Source: Sphingobacterium sp. CZ-UAM
Lineage (GTDB): Bacteria; Bacteroidota; Bacteroidia; Sphingobacteriales; Sphingobacteriaceae
DNA: 64,000 bases
Reading direction: 5' to 3'
Assembly: GCF_002000245.1 (NCBI RefSeq)
Contig: NZ_MTCM01000002.1
Coordinates: 124,001 to 188,000 of the forward strand
The notes under the pieces were generated by a model. That model made no database searches. It was not told the origin of the DNA and was given only the letters and a program-made list of their open reading frames with translations. This document shows positions 34,039-43,565 of this stretch, in pieces (within the stretch, counting starts at the first letter, position 1; each line of letters begins with the position of its first letter). Position numbers and translations under genes: made by a program.

Positions 34039-34578
34039 TTAATTGTTAATGACGCTTTTTTTCATCATAATATCGGTTTGTTCATCATCACCTAATCTGA
34101 AAATATGTTTATCAAAGGCTACAAAGCCATTTTTATGATAAAAACTGATTGCACGATGATTTTCCTCCCATACACCCAGCCAAATAAACCTAACATTTTT
34201 TAACCTAGCGATATCCAATGCTTTTTCATAAAGAAGCTGCGCTACTTTTTTTCCATGAAATTCTTGTAATACATAGATACGTTCTATTTCCAGTGCATGC
34301 TCATCTTGTAATTCTGTTTGCGCCTGTTTACTGTTTATTTTGAGGTAGCCAATGATCCTATTACCGAGTTGTGCAAAATAAAACTCCGATCCTTGATTGC
34401 TCAATTCAGCCAATAGGGTTTCATTTGAAAATTTCTCCGCGATGTATTTGGCCATATTAGCTGCTGTATTGACTTCGGAAAATGTCTCGATGAAGGTCTG
34501 CTGAGCGATACTCTTCAATAGATCAATATCTGTCATTTTCACTTTTAGAATTTTTATGTTTATTGAATTTTTGTCCAT
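34039..34578 (-). CDS. paiA: PaiA-like spermidine/spermine N-acetyltransferase (GNAT)
   Basis: A 179-aa GNAT protein. Its N-terminus INIKILKVKMTDIDLLKSIA and QQTFIETFSEVNTAANMAKY match PaiA proteins closely. The acetyl-CoA loop is EFHGKKVAQLLYEKALD, and WLGVWEENHRAISFYHKNGF is the family hallmark. By family knowledge it acetylates polyamines in the cytoplasm, limiting their toxicity. It lies 18 bp after paiB and nine bp before yggS, so the pairing with PaiB seen in Bacillus is kept. ATG 34578 gives the correct family start. Confidence 0.88.
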   Translation of the reverse strand: MDKNSINIKILKVKMTDIDLLKSIAQQTFIETFSEVNTAANMAKYIAEKFSNETLLAELSNQGSEFYFAQLGNRIIGYLKINSKQAQTELQDEHALEIERIYVLQEFHGKKVAQLLYEKALDIARLKNVRFIWLGVWEENHRAISFYHKNGFVAFDKHIFRLGDDEQTDIMMKKSVINN

Positions 34579-34596
34579 TTGTCTGTATGTAATAAA

Positions 34597-35208
34597 TTAA
34601 GACTGCAAGTTCCTGATTGATTTAGCGATGCTCTTTTCGACAGGATTGTCCCCTTTTTCTAAATAGGCGGCTATACGTTCTCTCTCTGCAGCAGTTTTGT
34701 TCTGACTGATCTTTTTTTGCCCTTGTAGATCCGTTACTTCCAATTCGAAGGCGACGATGCCACGCATCATGCCTTTTTTAAAACGGTCCGAGAGTCCTTG
34801 CCATTGGGTCAAATAGTCACTGTCATAAGACTTGATCATCTGTTCAAGCACTTCTGTTTTTTCGTCCTCATTATTTATAATCCGTGCTGTCCCGTAGGCA
34901 TGTACAGCAATATAGTCCCAGGTGGGAACGCTTTCTTCTTTGTCATAATGCATAGGGGATATATAAGCATGTGGTTCTGAAAAAATAACCAACGAAGTGT
35001 TTTCTACGATATAGCTGGCCTGCTCATTTGCTACAGCAAAATGTGAACTTAAAAATAACTTATCTGCTTGCTCTTTGATCTGGAAGGGAAGTTGTGTCGC
35101 TATAGGAGTATTGTCCTTAATGGATACAATCGTTGCAAAACTATATTGTTTCATAAATGCGATCTGTTCAGTATAGTCTTTAAATTGAAAATGTTTGGGT
35201 ACGTACAT
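34597..35208 (-). CDS. paiB: PaiB-family FMN-binding regulator
   Basis: A 203-aa split-barrel flavin protein and the first gene of the operon. MYVPKHFQFKD is the standard PaiB start. ISPMHYDKEESVPTWDYIAV (about residues 104-123) is the signature with the YW/PTWDY flavin-pocket motif, and GLSDRFKKGMMRGIVAFE follows. PaiB was described as a negative regulator acting with PaiA, though the biochemistry suggests an FMN/heme-binding protein. A role in polyamine or redox control is likely. The upstream gap to the divergent GNAT gene is about 150 bp and must hold the operon promoter. Confidence 0.93.
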   Translation of the reverse strand: MYVPKHFQFKDYTEQIAFMKQYSFATIVSIKDNTPIATQLPFQIKEQADKLFLSSHFAVANEQASYIVENTSLVIFSEPHAYISPMHYDKEESVPTWDYIAVHAYGTARIINNEDEKTEVLEQMIKSYDSDYLTQWQGLSDRFKKGMMRGIVAFELEVTDLQGQKKISQNKTAAERERIAAYLEKGDNPVEKSIAKSIRNLQS

Positions 35209-35359
35209 GCCATGCGTATTTTTTGATCATATCAAAAATAAGGTTAAAGTGAAGGGAATAAATGGTCCAAATCCAATAAAGTGGATAGTCCAGTGATAAT
35301 TTTAGTGGGTATAATTGAGATTGTTGGTTATATTTACCTTGATGATAGTAACAGGAGAA

Positions 35360-35860
35360 ATGGCGAAAGAGAATTACGTATTGCGGCGCTTGGCTCCAGT
35401 ACAATGGGAAGATTATAAGAAGATTAGGCTGGAGGCGTTGCATACAGATCCCGGGGTATTTGGAAGTAATTACCAACGAGAGGCGGCATACAGCCAGCAG
35501 GATTGGGTAGCACTACTTGAGAATGAAAATTGTGCGATGTTTGGACTATACGATCAAGACGATATCGTCGGACTGACTGGTGTGGTGATGGATCGTAATG
35601 ATGCCTCAAATGCTATTCTGATTGCTTCTTTTGTTCGCGAACCTCATCGCGGAAAAGGACTGTCAAAATTATTTTACCGGGCACGTATTGCATGGGCCCG
35701 CGAGAAAGGTTGCGCACGGATCACCGTATCACATCGCGCTGGGAATGAATCTTCAAAGGCAGCTAATCAAGCCTTTAATTTTACCTATACACATTCCCGC
35801 GAGGTTGAGTGGCCGGATGGTACTGTCGCAGCTGAACTAATGTATGTGTTGGTTTTATAA
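35360..35860 (+). CDS. GNAT-family N-acetyltransferase
   Basis: A protein of about 166 aa taken from ATG 35360 (preceded by AGGAG, at short spacing); ATG 35342 is an alternative. Motif A is FVREPHRGKGLSKLFYRARI, with EPHRGKG forming the acetyl-CoA loop. Distinctive parts are KIRLEALHTDPGVFGSNYQR, VSHRAGNESSKAANQAF and a final WPDGTVAAELMYVLVL. It is a clear paralog of the protein at 56064-56576, sharing this whole architecture. The acceptor is unknown. It is divergent from the pai operon and convergent with the EamA transporter. Confidence 0.88.
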   Translation: MAKENYVLRRLAPVQWEDYKKIRLEALHTDPGVFGSNYQREAAYSQQDWVALLENENCAMFGLYDQDDIVGLTGVVMDRNDASNAILIASFVREPHRGKGLSKLFYRARIAWAREKGCARITVSHRAGNESSKAANQAFNFTYTHSREVEWPDGTVAAELMYVLVL

Positions 35861-35897
35861 TGATCAGCCAACGAGGTCTGTTGTATTTCGTTTCTTG

Positions 35898-36779
35898 TTA
35901 ACTGGCGAATTTTTTAGCACCCCCTACGCAAAGTATGACAGCAATGGTAACGAATAGCATGCCAATACTTACTTCTTCGCGAAGTAGGCTGGCCGCTAAG
36001 ATGAGACCAAAGAAGGGTTGAAGAAGCTGTAGCTGTCCAACAGAGGCAATGCCACCCTGGGCCAACCCTTTATACCAAAAGATAAAGCCAATAAACATGC
36101 TAAAGAAGGAAACGTAAGCAAGACTTGTCCAAGCCCCAATGCCTACATGTGCTATCGTGGTTGGAAGAAAGATATAAGTCAGGGGCAGAGCTACCGGCAA
36201 TGAAAATACCAATGCCCAGGAAATTACTTGCCAGCCGCCCAATGTCTTTGAAAGCTTGCCCCCTTCGGCATAACCCAGTCCACAAAGAATAACAGACAGC
36301 AGCATGAGTATATCACCAACAGGAGAGGAAGATATGCCCTGCATAAGCGCATAGCCTACAACAAAAAGACTGCCCAATATCGAAAAGATCCAGAACACCG
36401 GGCGGGGACGCTCGCCACCACGAATGATACCAAAAACAGCAGTTGATACGGGAAGTATACCTACAAAGACAATGGAATGCGCGGAGGTCACATAGCGTAG
36501 GGCCAAGGCACTTAATAAGGGGAAACCAATGACTACGCCCAAGGCTATAATGCCAAGGGATAAAAACTGTGTCTTTTGAGGGAATTTTTCCTTGTTGATC
36601 AATAATACGATAAGGGCGAGTATGCCTGCGATCGTAGCACGGGCTACGGTCACAAAAAATGGATCTAAATCTAAGACTGCGATCCGTGTTGCGGGCAATG
36701 ATCCACTAAATATAATGACGCCCAGTAAACCGTTTAGCCAAGCATTGGATGATTTCGTTACTTCTGTATTTCTGCTCAT
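35898..36779 (-). CDS. EamA/DMT-family transporter
   Basis: A 293-aa integral membrane protein with ten hydrophobic segments in two EamA repeats (about residues 12-140 and 150-290). VIIFSGSLPATRIAVLDLDP opens the first repeat, YVTSAHSIVFVGILPVSTAV ends it, and LQLLQPFFGLILAASLLREE is the typical end of the second. It probably exports an amino acid or other small metabolite. ATG 36779 starts MSRNTEV; the longer frame would run into the promoter of the divergent MocR gene. Pairing with a MocR regulator suggests that its substrate is linked to PLP or amine metabolism. Confidence 0.9.
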   Translation of the reverse strand: MSRNTEVTKSSNAWLNGLLGVIIFSGSLPATRIAVLDLDPFFVTVARATIAGILALIVLLINKEKFPQKTQFLSLGIIALGVVIGFPLLSALALRYVTSAHSIVFVGILPVSTAVFGIIRGGERPRPVFWIFSILGSLFVVGYALMQGISSSPVGDILMLLSVILCGLGYAEGGKLSKTLGGWQVISWALVFSLPVALPLTYIFLPTTIAHVGIGAWTSLAYVSFFSMFIGFIFWYKGLAQGGIASVGQLQLLQPFFGLILAASLLREEVSIGMLFVTIAVILCVGGAKKFAS

Positions 36780-36831
36780 TGTCAGATGATCTATATTTTG
36801 ATACAAATCTCGCGAATAGTTAATATTGAGC

Positions 36832-36868
36832 ACAGTTACAGTTTTTGTTTAATTAATGGATACAGTTA
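36832..36868. promoter_or_regulatory. Candidate MocR operator: ACAGTTA direct repeats
   Basis: ACAGTTA occurs at 36832-36838 and again at 36862-36868, exactly 30 bp apart (three helical turns), in the 99-bp divergent gap. Same-face direct repeats are the usual binding layout of MocR/PdxR regulators. The second copy touches a TATATTTAC -7-like box. Confidence 0.5.
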
Positions 36869-36878
36869 TATTTACAAC

Positions 36879-38333
36879 ATGGGAAAAGACTTTCTATACA
36901 GTATTTTGGCTCAAAATATAGCGAGTAAAATAAAAAATGGTGTTCTCAGGCCCAATGAACGGCTACCGTCGGTGCGCATGTTGAGTAAAGAACATGGCAT
37001 TAGCATGAATACCGCTAAGCGGGTATTCCTCGCATTGGAAGCGCAATCACTAATTTATTCGATACCACAGTCAGGGTATTTTGTGAACGCGTTGACTCAA
37101 TTCAGATTACAACTGCCCGAAACTGGCCAGATACGGCTTGTGGAGGATAGTGTTGAACCAAATGAGCTGATCAGTAGTGTTTACGCCAATATGGGAAGAA
37201 AGGATCTCACGTTGTTTTCCATCGGTGTCCCTTCAGGAGATTTACTGCCTTTGGCGAAATTAAAAAAGGAAATCTTACTCGCAAGCCGGGAATTGGATGC
37301 TGGTGGTGCTGAATATGAACCTCTACAGGGGAATTTGAAATTGCGTAGGATGGTAGCGGCCCGTTCCCTGAGCTGGGATGGCCGATTGACAGCGGATGAT
37401 GTCATTACGACGAATGGCTGTATGCATGCTTTATCGCTCTGTCTGATGGCATTGACCAAGCCCGGAGACACGATAGCATTAGAGAGTCCCTGCTACCCCG
37501 GTATTTTGCAGCTGGTTCTGAGTTTGGGTTTGAAGGTTATTGAATTGACCTGCGATCCGATCTTGGGAATTGATGTACAGTTGTTGGAAGATTTGTTGCC
37601 AGAAATCAATGTGTGCCTGCTGGTGCCGAATTTCAATACGCCATTAGGCTATTGTATGCCCGATAGAAATAAAATGGAAGTGGTCAGGTTACTTGCTAAG
37701 CACGCTATTCCCCTGATTGAGGATGATACTTATGGTGATATCTATTTTGGCAGCGAACGTCCCACTTGTTGTAAAGCCTTTGACGAAGAGGACAATGTGT
37801 TATGGTGTGGCTCGGTCTCAAAAACATTGGCCCCTGGTTACCGGGTGGGCTGGGTGGCTGCGGGGAAATATAAGGATCAAATTCTCCGTTTGAAATTAAT
37901 CCATGCGCTGTCGTCCACAACATTGATTCACGAGGCAGTGGGGAATTTTCTGAAAACAGGGCGATACGAACATCATCTTCGTCAGTTACGGAAAACGTTG
38001 CTGGAAAACTATCAACGGTTCGCCCATGTGATTGCGGAATCTTTTCCGGAAGGAACGCGGATAAGTAGACCACAGGGAGGGTTAGCACTCTGGGTTGAGC
38101 TGCCAAAAAGCATAGACACGACAAAGCTTTACAACTACGCATTAAAAAAGAAAATAAGTATCGCTCCGGGGAGAATGTTCACCCTGCAAAATCAATTTCA
38201 AAATTGCATGCGCCTCTGCTTAGGACTACCCTGGACGGATGAACTCCGTTTTGCACTGGTACAGTTGGGAACTCTAGCCAAAATGATGCACCATGCCAAT
38301 AAAACTGATCCAGAAGTCGAGCTCAGGCTTTAA
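36879..38333 (+). CDS. MocR-family (GntR wHTH + aminotransferase-like) regulator
   Basis: A 484-aa fusion regulator. Residues 1-75 are a GntR-type winged helix (IASKIKNGVLRPNERLPSVR, HGISMNTAKRVFLALEAQ). From about 110 a fold-type I aminotransferase-like domain follows, with the PLP lysine in CGSVSKTLAPGYRVGWV and the cofactor aspartate near LIEDDTYGD. MocR proteins use PLP or PLP-amino-acid adducts as effectors, usually to switch a divergent gene. That gene here is the EamA transporter. ATG 36879 matches the family; an upstream frame of 31 codons runs through the operator and is not credible. Confidence 0.94.
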   Translation: MGKDFLYSILAQNIASKIKNGVLRPNERLPSVRMLSKEHGISMNTAKRVFLALEAQSLIYSIPQSGYFVNALTQFRLQLPETGQIRLVEDSVEPNELISSVYANMGRKDLTLFSIGVPSGDLLPLAKLKKEILLASRELDAGGAEYEPLQGNLKLRRMVAARSLSWDGRLTADDVITTNGCMHALSLCLMALTKPGDTIALESPCYPGILQLVLSLGLKVIELTCDPILGIDVQLLEDLLPEINVCLLVPNFNTPLGYCMPDRNKMEVVRLLAKHAIPLIEDDTYGDIYFGSERPTCCKAFDEEDNVLWCGSVSKTLAPGYRVGWVAAGKYKDQILRLKLIHALSSTTLIHEAVGNFLKTGRYEHHLRQLRKTLLENYQRFAHVIAESFPEGTRISRPQGGLALWVELPKSIDTTKLYNYALKKKISIAPGRMFTLQNQFQNCMRLCLGLPWTDELRFALVQLGTLAKMMHHANKTDPEVELRL

Positions 38334-38335
38334 TA

Positions 38336-39974
38336 TTATTTATCCATGTTTTTAGGCTGATATTGGGGTACATGATCCACTTTTGCAAATAGGTGTGGGC
38401 CATTCATATCAATGCCTGCAGCCAGGAAATCATTGAGAATATGTTGATAAATTTCGGATTTGGCCAGTTCAATTTCACCTGATTTGGAAATATAAACATT
38501 CAGCTCGTAGAGAACATAAAAATCATCTAGTTTTTTTTGTAAGACAAATGGTGCCGGAAGTTGATTGACACGTGCTATACGTGAGGGAATATTTAAGAGC
38601 AATTCGTGTATCCGTTGCCAAGGCTCTTCATAGCCCACGGTGAGTTCAACCTGAAAACATATTCCTTCTTCTGAAAAGGTCGAATAGTTAACCGTATTGC
38701 CCGATAGGATGGAGGAATTTGGAATGGTGATTTCCTCATTTTTAATTGTCCTTAACCGGGTTACCAGGGGTGATTTTTCAATGACAACACCTGTCTTATC
38801 CGCAATTGTGATCCGGTCACCGATACGGAAAGGGCGCATATAGGTAATGACAAGACCCGCAATAATATTTGAAATAGCAGAGGATGATCCCAAAGAGAAT
38901 AGTACTCCGATAAAAACAGATATTCCTTTGAAGATATCAGAGTTTGCTCCCGGAAGATAGGGAAATACGAGTACCAATGTAAAGGCCTGTAGCAGAAACC
39001 GGACAATGGTAAAGGTAGGCATGGCAAACTCCCGGTGAAAGCCATTGATCTCTAATTTTCCTTTATCAATTTCGTTGAAAATATATTTCACAAACCGTAC
39101 GGCATAACGCATGACAAAGAGAATGACAAAAACGGTGATCAGATTTGGTACGGGTTTTCTGAACAGAGGTTAGGAACACGTAATTTTTGATCTTAACATC
39201 TTTGATCCGCTCTGTACGTTCGGCCAATAGACGATTCGTGCCATATCTTTTTAGTCTATTGATAAAATACACCAAAATCGAAAAGACCACAAGGATAAGG
39301 AGAACAAGTCCTGTACGGATCAGCACTTTGGTAATGCTATTGTCCGCTCTTTCCTGACTGATAGCCTGTTGGATACGCTTGAGGTATTGTGTGGCAATCT
39401 CTTCTTTGCTTTTCCCTTCCAGTAGGGCATCAAGTTCTGTGATGGAAGTAATGATCAGATCTTTGAAAACAATATCGGCGCTGATTTCGTTGTTTTCGAT
39501 TTTGAAGGAATCTACTTTTACAAAATCATCTTCATAGAGATTCTCAATTCTGTTGACCACATTGTAGGCGCGATCTTTGGCCAGGGATGAGCCTAATTTG
39601 TTATAGATATAAAAAAGGGTGTCATTAAATGGTGCGACGGCATAACGCTTAGTGTTTTTTTTGATCGAGTCAACTTTGATTTTTAACTGCTGCTTGCGCA
39701 AGTTGTTTTCTTCGTCAAAGTCATTGAGTTGCTGTTTTAGATTTTCTTTCTTGGGACTATTCTGACTTTTAAGATTAGCGATTTCATGCTGTAATTTCTG
39801 ACGTTCGAGTGAATCGTTGATCTGTTGTTGTCGGATATCATTTAATAAAGTGCTTAAACCAAGTTCTTTTTTATTGATTGAATCGTTTTCCTGCGCATAA
39901 AGCCCAACGATTGTTGAACAGAAGCATAGTATAATCGTAAAGAAAAAAATGTAAAATCTTCTCATATTCTCCAA
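38336..39974 (-). pseudogene. MscS-family mechanosensitive channel gene with out-of-frame deletion
   Basis: Two adjoining minus-strand frames make up one broken gene. The upstream part (39974 to about 39155) has a signal peptide, a coiled coil (residues about 40-110) and a first membrane segment, and reaches KIKNYVFLTSVQ. The downstream part holds PNLITVFVILFVMRYAV and the MscS core (FPYLPGANSDIFKG, SLGSSSAISNIIAG, TYMRPFRIGDRI), ending at 38336. Family proteins carry a further stretch of roughly 60 residues with membrane segments between these points. That stretch is missing and the frame shifts at about 39152-39171. An in-frame stop (39170-39172) closes the second frame on its upstream side. 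The gene is probably inactive; an assembly error is the alternative. Confidence 0.75.
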
Positions 39975-40316
39975 GGTAAAATTGACTCCAATCGATCAGC
40001 TTAACTTAGCTGATCCTGATCGGATAGCCAAAGATAATAATGTTTTTTGTTGAACCCAGTTATCGGATGTTCTAATCTTTTTTCGATTATCTTTTTTATC
40101 CGCTAATCTATGGGGGGACCTGCTGCAATATGATATAAATTGCATATAAAATGATACGAAGAGGCTGCTGAATGTCAGTTATTCCAACGTTATTTGTTGT
40201 GAAGCTTATATTTTTCTTTAGGCATTTTTAATGATTCTTTTTTATGCCTGAAAACAGCTAAGCCGCTAATTTTATCAAAATATATGATTAAACCCTTTAA
40301 AAAACCTATTTTTAAG
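39975..40316. other. Divergent intergenic region with a short dyad
   Basis: It lies between the mscS-like pseudogene (minus) and the glutaminase-like gene (plus). GATCAGCT (39994-40001) and AGCTGATC (40008-40015) form a perfect dyad with a six-base spacer about 20 bp before the channel start, a possible operator or leader hairpin. The remainder is AT-rich and shows no gene; an in-frame ATG for the next gene occurs at 40284. Confidence 0.45.
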
Positions 40317-42782
40317 ATGAACAAACTCGGAAAAGTGAGTATTTGTTGCTTGTTAGCTTGTATATCGAGCTTTTTTGATGCACAGGCGCAACAGAGAAAA
40401 GCTCCAGCTTACCCATTGATTACCCACAATCCAAACTTTAGTATCTGGTCAATGACGGATCAGTTGAATGCATCAACCACCAAACATTGGACCGAAGCAG
40501 ATCATTCACTATTGGGACTGATCAATGTCGACGGCAATATTTATCGTTTTCTTGGTAAGGAGGAACCCAATTATAAAACGATTCTTCCCACTACGGAAGA
40601 TCAGTCTTTTACTGTACAATATACCGAGTCTAAACCCGAAGGAGATTGGCAGTCCTCTTCTTATAAAGCCAGTGGCTGGAAATCAGGTGCTGCCCCGCTA
40701 GGAGACGATCAAAAACATGTCAAGACTTTGTGGAAATCGGATGATATCTGGGTACGTCGTGCCTTTAATGTGACCGATCCGCAAGGCATCAACGAACTCT
40801 TCTTAAAATTAAACCATGATGATAATGTCGTGGTGTTTTTAAATGGGAAAAAGGTTTATGAAAAGGCGGGCTGGACAAACAGCTTCCAGTATTTGCCGAT
40901 AAATAAGTCGGACCTAAAGGCGGGTCAAAATCAGATCGCTATTCATCTGCGCAATACTGCCGGAGGCCGTTTTCTTGACTTTGGACTAGTAGATAGGCTT
41001 AAAGAGGGGGGACCTAAAATACAAACTGCCATACAGAAAGATGTGGAGATAACAGCCACACGTACCATATATAACTTCCAGGCAGGCAAAGTCGATCTGA
41101 AGCTCACATTTACATCGCCGCTGTTGATGGATGATCTTAATCTATTGGCTCGTCCTGTATCTTATATTACTTATCAGGTAAAAGCAAATGATGGAAAACA
41201 ACATGCTGTAAAAGTCTTTTTAAGTGCGGCATCCAACATTGCGGTTTATAAACCATCACAGGAGGTCGTTGCTAAAAAATATGAGACTGACAAATTAGCT
41301 ATTTTGAAAACAGGAACAGTCGAACAACCTATGTTGCAAAAAGGAGCCGATGATATGCGTATTGACTGGGGCTATTTTTATGTTGCCGCACCCAAAAAAG
41401 ATCAGTCGCAGCAGTTTGTAAGTCCAATGGCAACGGCTGTGGATGACTTTAGAAAAGGGAATACAAAATCAACTAGTACAAGGGGAACAGCATTATCCTT
41501 GAATACAATTATTCCTTTTGGGACGGTGGGCAACAAGGAAATAGAACGTTTTGTTGAACTTGGCTATGATGAGATTTATGCGATCCAATATTTCAAAAAT
41601 AACCTACGTCCTTGGTGGAATAATTCTGGTAAGGAAACCATTGAAAATCAGCTTACCTTAGCGGCCAATGACTATCGCTCCGTAATGGATAAGTGTGTTG
41701 CTTTCGACAAACAAGTTTATGCCGATGCTTTGAAATCAGGAGGAGAGGAATACGCACATTTAACAACACTGGCTTATCGTCAGAGTATTGCTGCGCATAC
41801 CTTGGTGAAAAGTCCACAGAATGAATTGCTCTGGTTGTCCAAAGAGAACAACAGTGGCGGTTTTATTAATACGGTTGATGTTACTTATCCCTCAGCACCC
41901 TTATACTTGATCTATAATCCGGAATTGTTGAAAGGCATGTTGACAGGTATCTTTTACTTTAGTGAAAGTGGCAAATACCCTCACCCTTGGGCAGCCCATG
42001 ATCTGGGTACATATCCATTGGCCAATGGACAGACTTACGGCGAACCAATGCCGGTCGAAGAGTCTGGGAATATGATTATCTTGACCGCTGCGATTTCAAA
42101 AGTACAGGGGGATGCAAGCTATGCACGCAAGCACTGGAAGACGCTCACCACTTGGGTAGACTATCTTGTAAAGGATGGTTTCGACCCTAAAACGCAATTA
42201 TGTACAGATGATTTTGCGGGCCATCTTGCCCGTAACGTAAACTTATCGGTAAAGGCTATTGTGGGGATTGCCTGTTATGCGCAAATGGCTGAAGCGATCG
42301 GCGAAACTGAGACGGCGAAGAAATATCGTGCCATTGCGGAGGAGATGGTGCCAAAATGGATGGAAATGGCAGATGCCGGAGACCATTACGCGTTGACATT
42401 TGACGATAAAAATACCTGGAGCCAAAAATATAACCTGATTTGGGACAAGGTGCTGGGACTAAATCTGTTTCCACAGAAAGTCTATGACACGGAGATCAAG
42501 TATTACCTTACTAAGCAAAGTAGATTTGGAATTCCATTAGATAGCCGAAAAGCATATACCAAAAATGACTGGATTTTGTGGACAGCAACATTTGCACCAA
42601 CACGGGATGAATTCGAAGCATTGGTGCATCCGGTGTACAACCATGCGATCCAAACAGAATCACGTGTTCCACTAAATGATTTTTACGATGCGAATACGGG
42701 GATACGTGAGAATTTTAAAGCGCGTAGTGTTGTAGGTGGTTTTTATATGAAGATGCTATCGGATAAACTTCAGCAAAAATAG
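40317..42782 (+). CDS. Glutaminase-family protein (DUF4964/DUF5127/DUF4965/DUF1793)
   Basis: An exported protein of about 821 aa. ATG 40317 begins a good signal peptide (MNKLGKVSICCLLACISSFF, ending near DAQAQ); ATG 40284 is an alternative. After APAYPLITHNPNFSIWSM (DUF4964) comes an inserted beta-sandwich with a WQSSSYKASGW and LKLNHDDNVVVFLNG carbohydrate-binding-like pattern (about residues 100-220). DUF5127 and a C-terminal (alpha/alpha)6-like domain follow, with HPWAAHDLGTYPLANGQ and MPVEESGNMIIL. The family is named for fungal glutaminase GtaA, but fold and motifs resemble glycoside hydrolases, so the substrate is uncertain. It is monocistronic, with a clear terminator. Confidence 0.88.
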   Translation: MNKLGKVSICCLLACISSFFDAQAQQRKAPAYPLITHNPNFSIWSMTDQLNASTTKHWTEADHSLLGLINVDGNIYRFLGKEEPNYKTILPTTEDQSFTVQYTESKPEGDWQSSSYKASGWKSGAAPLGDDQKHVKTLWKSDDIWVRRAFNVTDPQGINELFLKLNHDDNVVVFLNGKKVYEKAGWTNSFQYLPINKSDLKAGQNQIAIHLRNTAGGRFLDFGLVDRLKEGGPKIQTAIQKDVEITATRTIYNFQAGKVDLKLTFTSPLLMDDLNLLARPVSYITYQVKANDGKQHAVKVFLSAASNIAVYKPSQEVVAKKYETDKLAILKTGTVEQPMLQKGADDMRIDWGYFYVAAPKKDQSQQFVSPMATAVDDFRKGNTKSTSTRGTALSLNTIIPFGTVGNKEIERFVELGYDEIYAIQYFKNNLRPWWNNSGKETIENQLTLAANDYRSVMDKCVAFDKQVYADALKSGGEEYAHLTTLAYRQSIAAHTLVKSPQNELLWLSKENNSGGFINTVDVTYPSAPLYLIYNPELLKGMLTGIFYFSESGKYPHPWAAHDLGTYPLANGQTYGEPMPVEESGNMIILTAAISKVQGDASYARKHWKTLTTWVDYLVKDGFDPKTQLCTDDFAGHLARNVNLSVKAIVGIACYAQMAEAIGETETAKKYRAIAEEMVPKWMEMADAGDHYALTFDDKNTWSQKYNLIWDKVLGLNLFPQKVYDTEIKYYLTKQSRFGIPLDSRKAYTKNDWILWTATFAPTRDEFEALVHPVYNHAIQTESRVPLNDFYDANTGIRENFKARSVVGGFYMKMLSDKLQQK

Positions 42783-42829
42783 GGAGATGAATAGCTTTTA
42801 AAAAGTAATTCAGTTTGATATAAAAAATT

Positions 42830-42855
42830 AAGGGAACCAAGGGTTCCCTTTTTTT
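42830..42855 (+). terminator. Intrinsic terminator after glutaminase-like gene
   Basis: AAGGGAACC (42830-42838) pairs with GGTTCCCTT (42842-42850) around a three-base loop, followed by a run of T. It is a canonical plus-strand terminator 47 bp after the stop. Confidence 0.88.
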
Positions 42856-42938
42856 GATAGACTATAGCTTTCTAATAAAAAACAGCAACAGAAATTGAGG
42901 TTATCGGTTTTCAGATAATCGAGGATTAGATCAATCCG

Positions 42939-43565
42939 TTACTGTGTATTATGGATCTTGTCACACAGTATACTTTTAAGTTTTTGACAATCAATTTCAA
43001 TGCGGTCTCTGTCTTTTGCCTTATGTTTTTTCTGTAGGTATTTTCCAGCTACCGTAATTGCTTTTTGCGTGATCAGGTGATCGAGCTGCCTTGAGGAAAG
43101 ATTGAGACAGGTGCGAATAAGGGATGATATCCTAAGTTGAAAGTCAAAGGGATAGTCCACCTTAAATCTTAAGATCCTGTCATTCGAAGACAGCAATTCA
43201 TCGCTTGAAATCTGGTTATATTGCAAAGCATAGTTTACTGTAGCTAAATCGGCTTCTACCTTATTCTTTCTTCTCGTTTCTTCGGAAAACGCATATTTCC
43301 AAGCCAGCTCTGTATCGTTGTTTTGAAATTTGTTGAACAATATACTATCTATTGCAGTTGGTCGAGTACGTGAAAATATAGTCAAATTGTATGTGCTATC
43401 GCATTTAACACATCGATAAATCAACCATACGTCAACGTTTTTTTTCTGTGCATTTATTCTGAATTTTTCACTGCAATAAAATTGTTTACTATCGCAGTGG
43501 CTACATGATTTTTTTAGTAACGGTGTATTGTTTGGGCTGACAGCCCATGTATATTCCTTTTGCAT
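42939..43565 (-). CDS. DUF1062 domain protein with zinc ribbon
   Basis: A 208-aa protein of the DUF1062 family. A zinc ribbon is formed by Cys21/Cys24 (CSHC) and Cys52/Cys55 (CVKC), with FRINAQKKNVDVWLIYRC between. A helical middle follows, and the C-terminal LDHLITQKAITVAGKYLQKK region resembles an S4-like RNA-binding fold. Family function is unknown. A nucleic-acid-binding or translation-linked role is my inference from these two features. It is encoded alone on the minus strand. Confidence 0.88.
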   Translation of the reverse strand: MQKEYTWAVSPNNTPLLKKSCSHCDSKQFYCSEKFRINAQKKNVDVWLIYRCVKCDSTYNLTIFSRTRPTAIDSILFNKFQNNDTELAWKYAFSEETRRKNKVEADLATVNYALQYNQISSDELLSSNDRILRFKVDYPFDFQLRISSLIRTCLNLSSRQLDHLITQKAITVAGKYLQKKHKAKDRDRIEIDCQKLKSILCDKIHNTQ

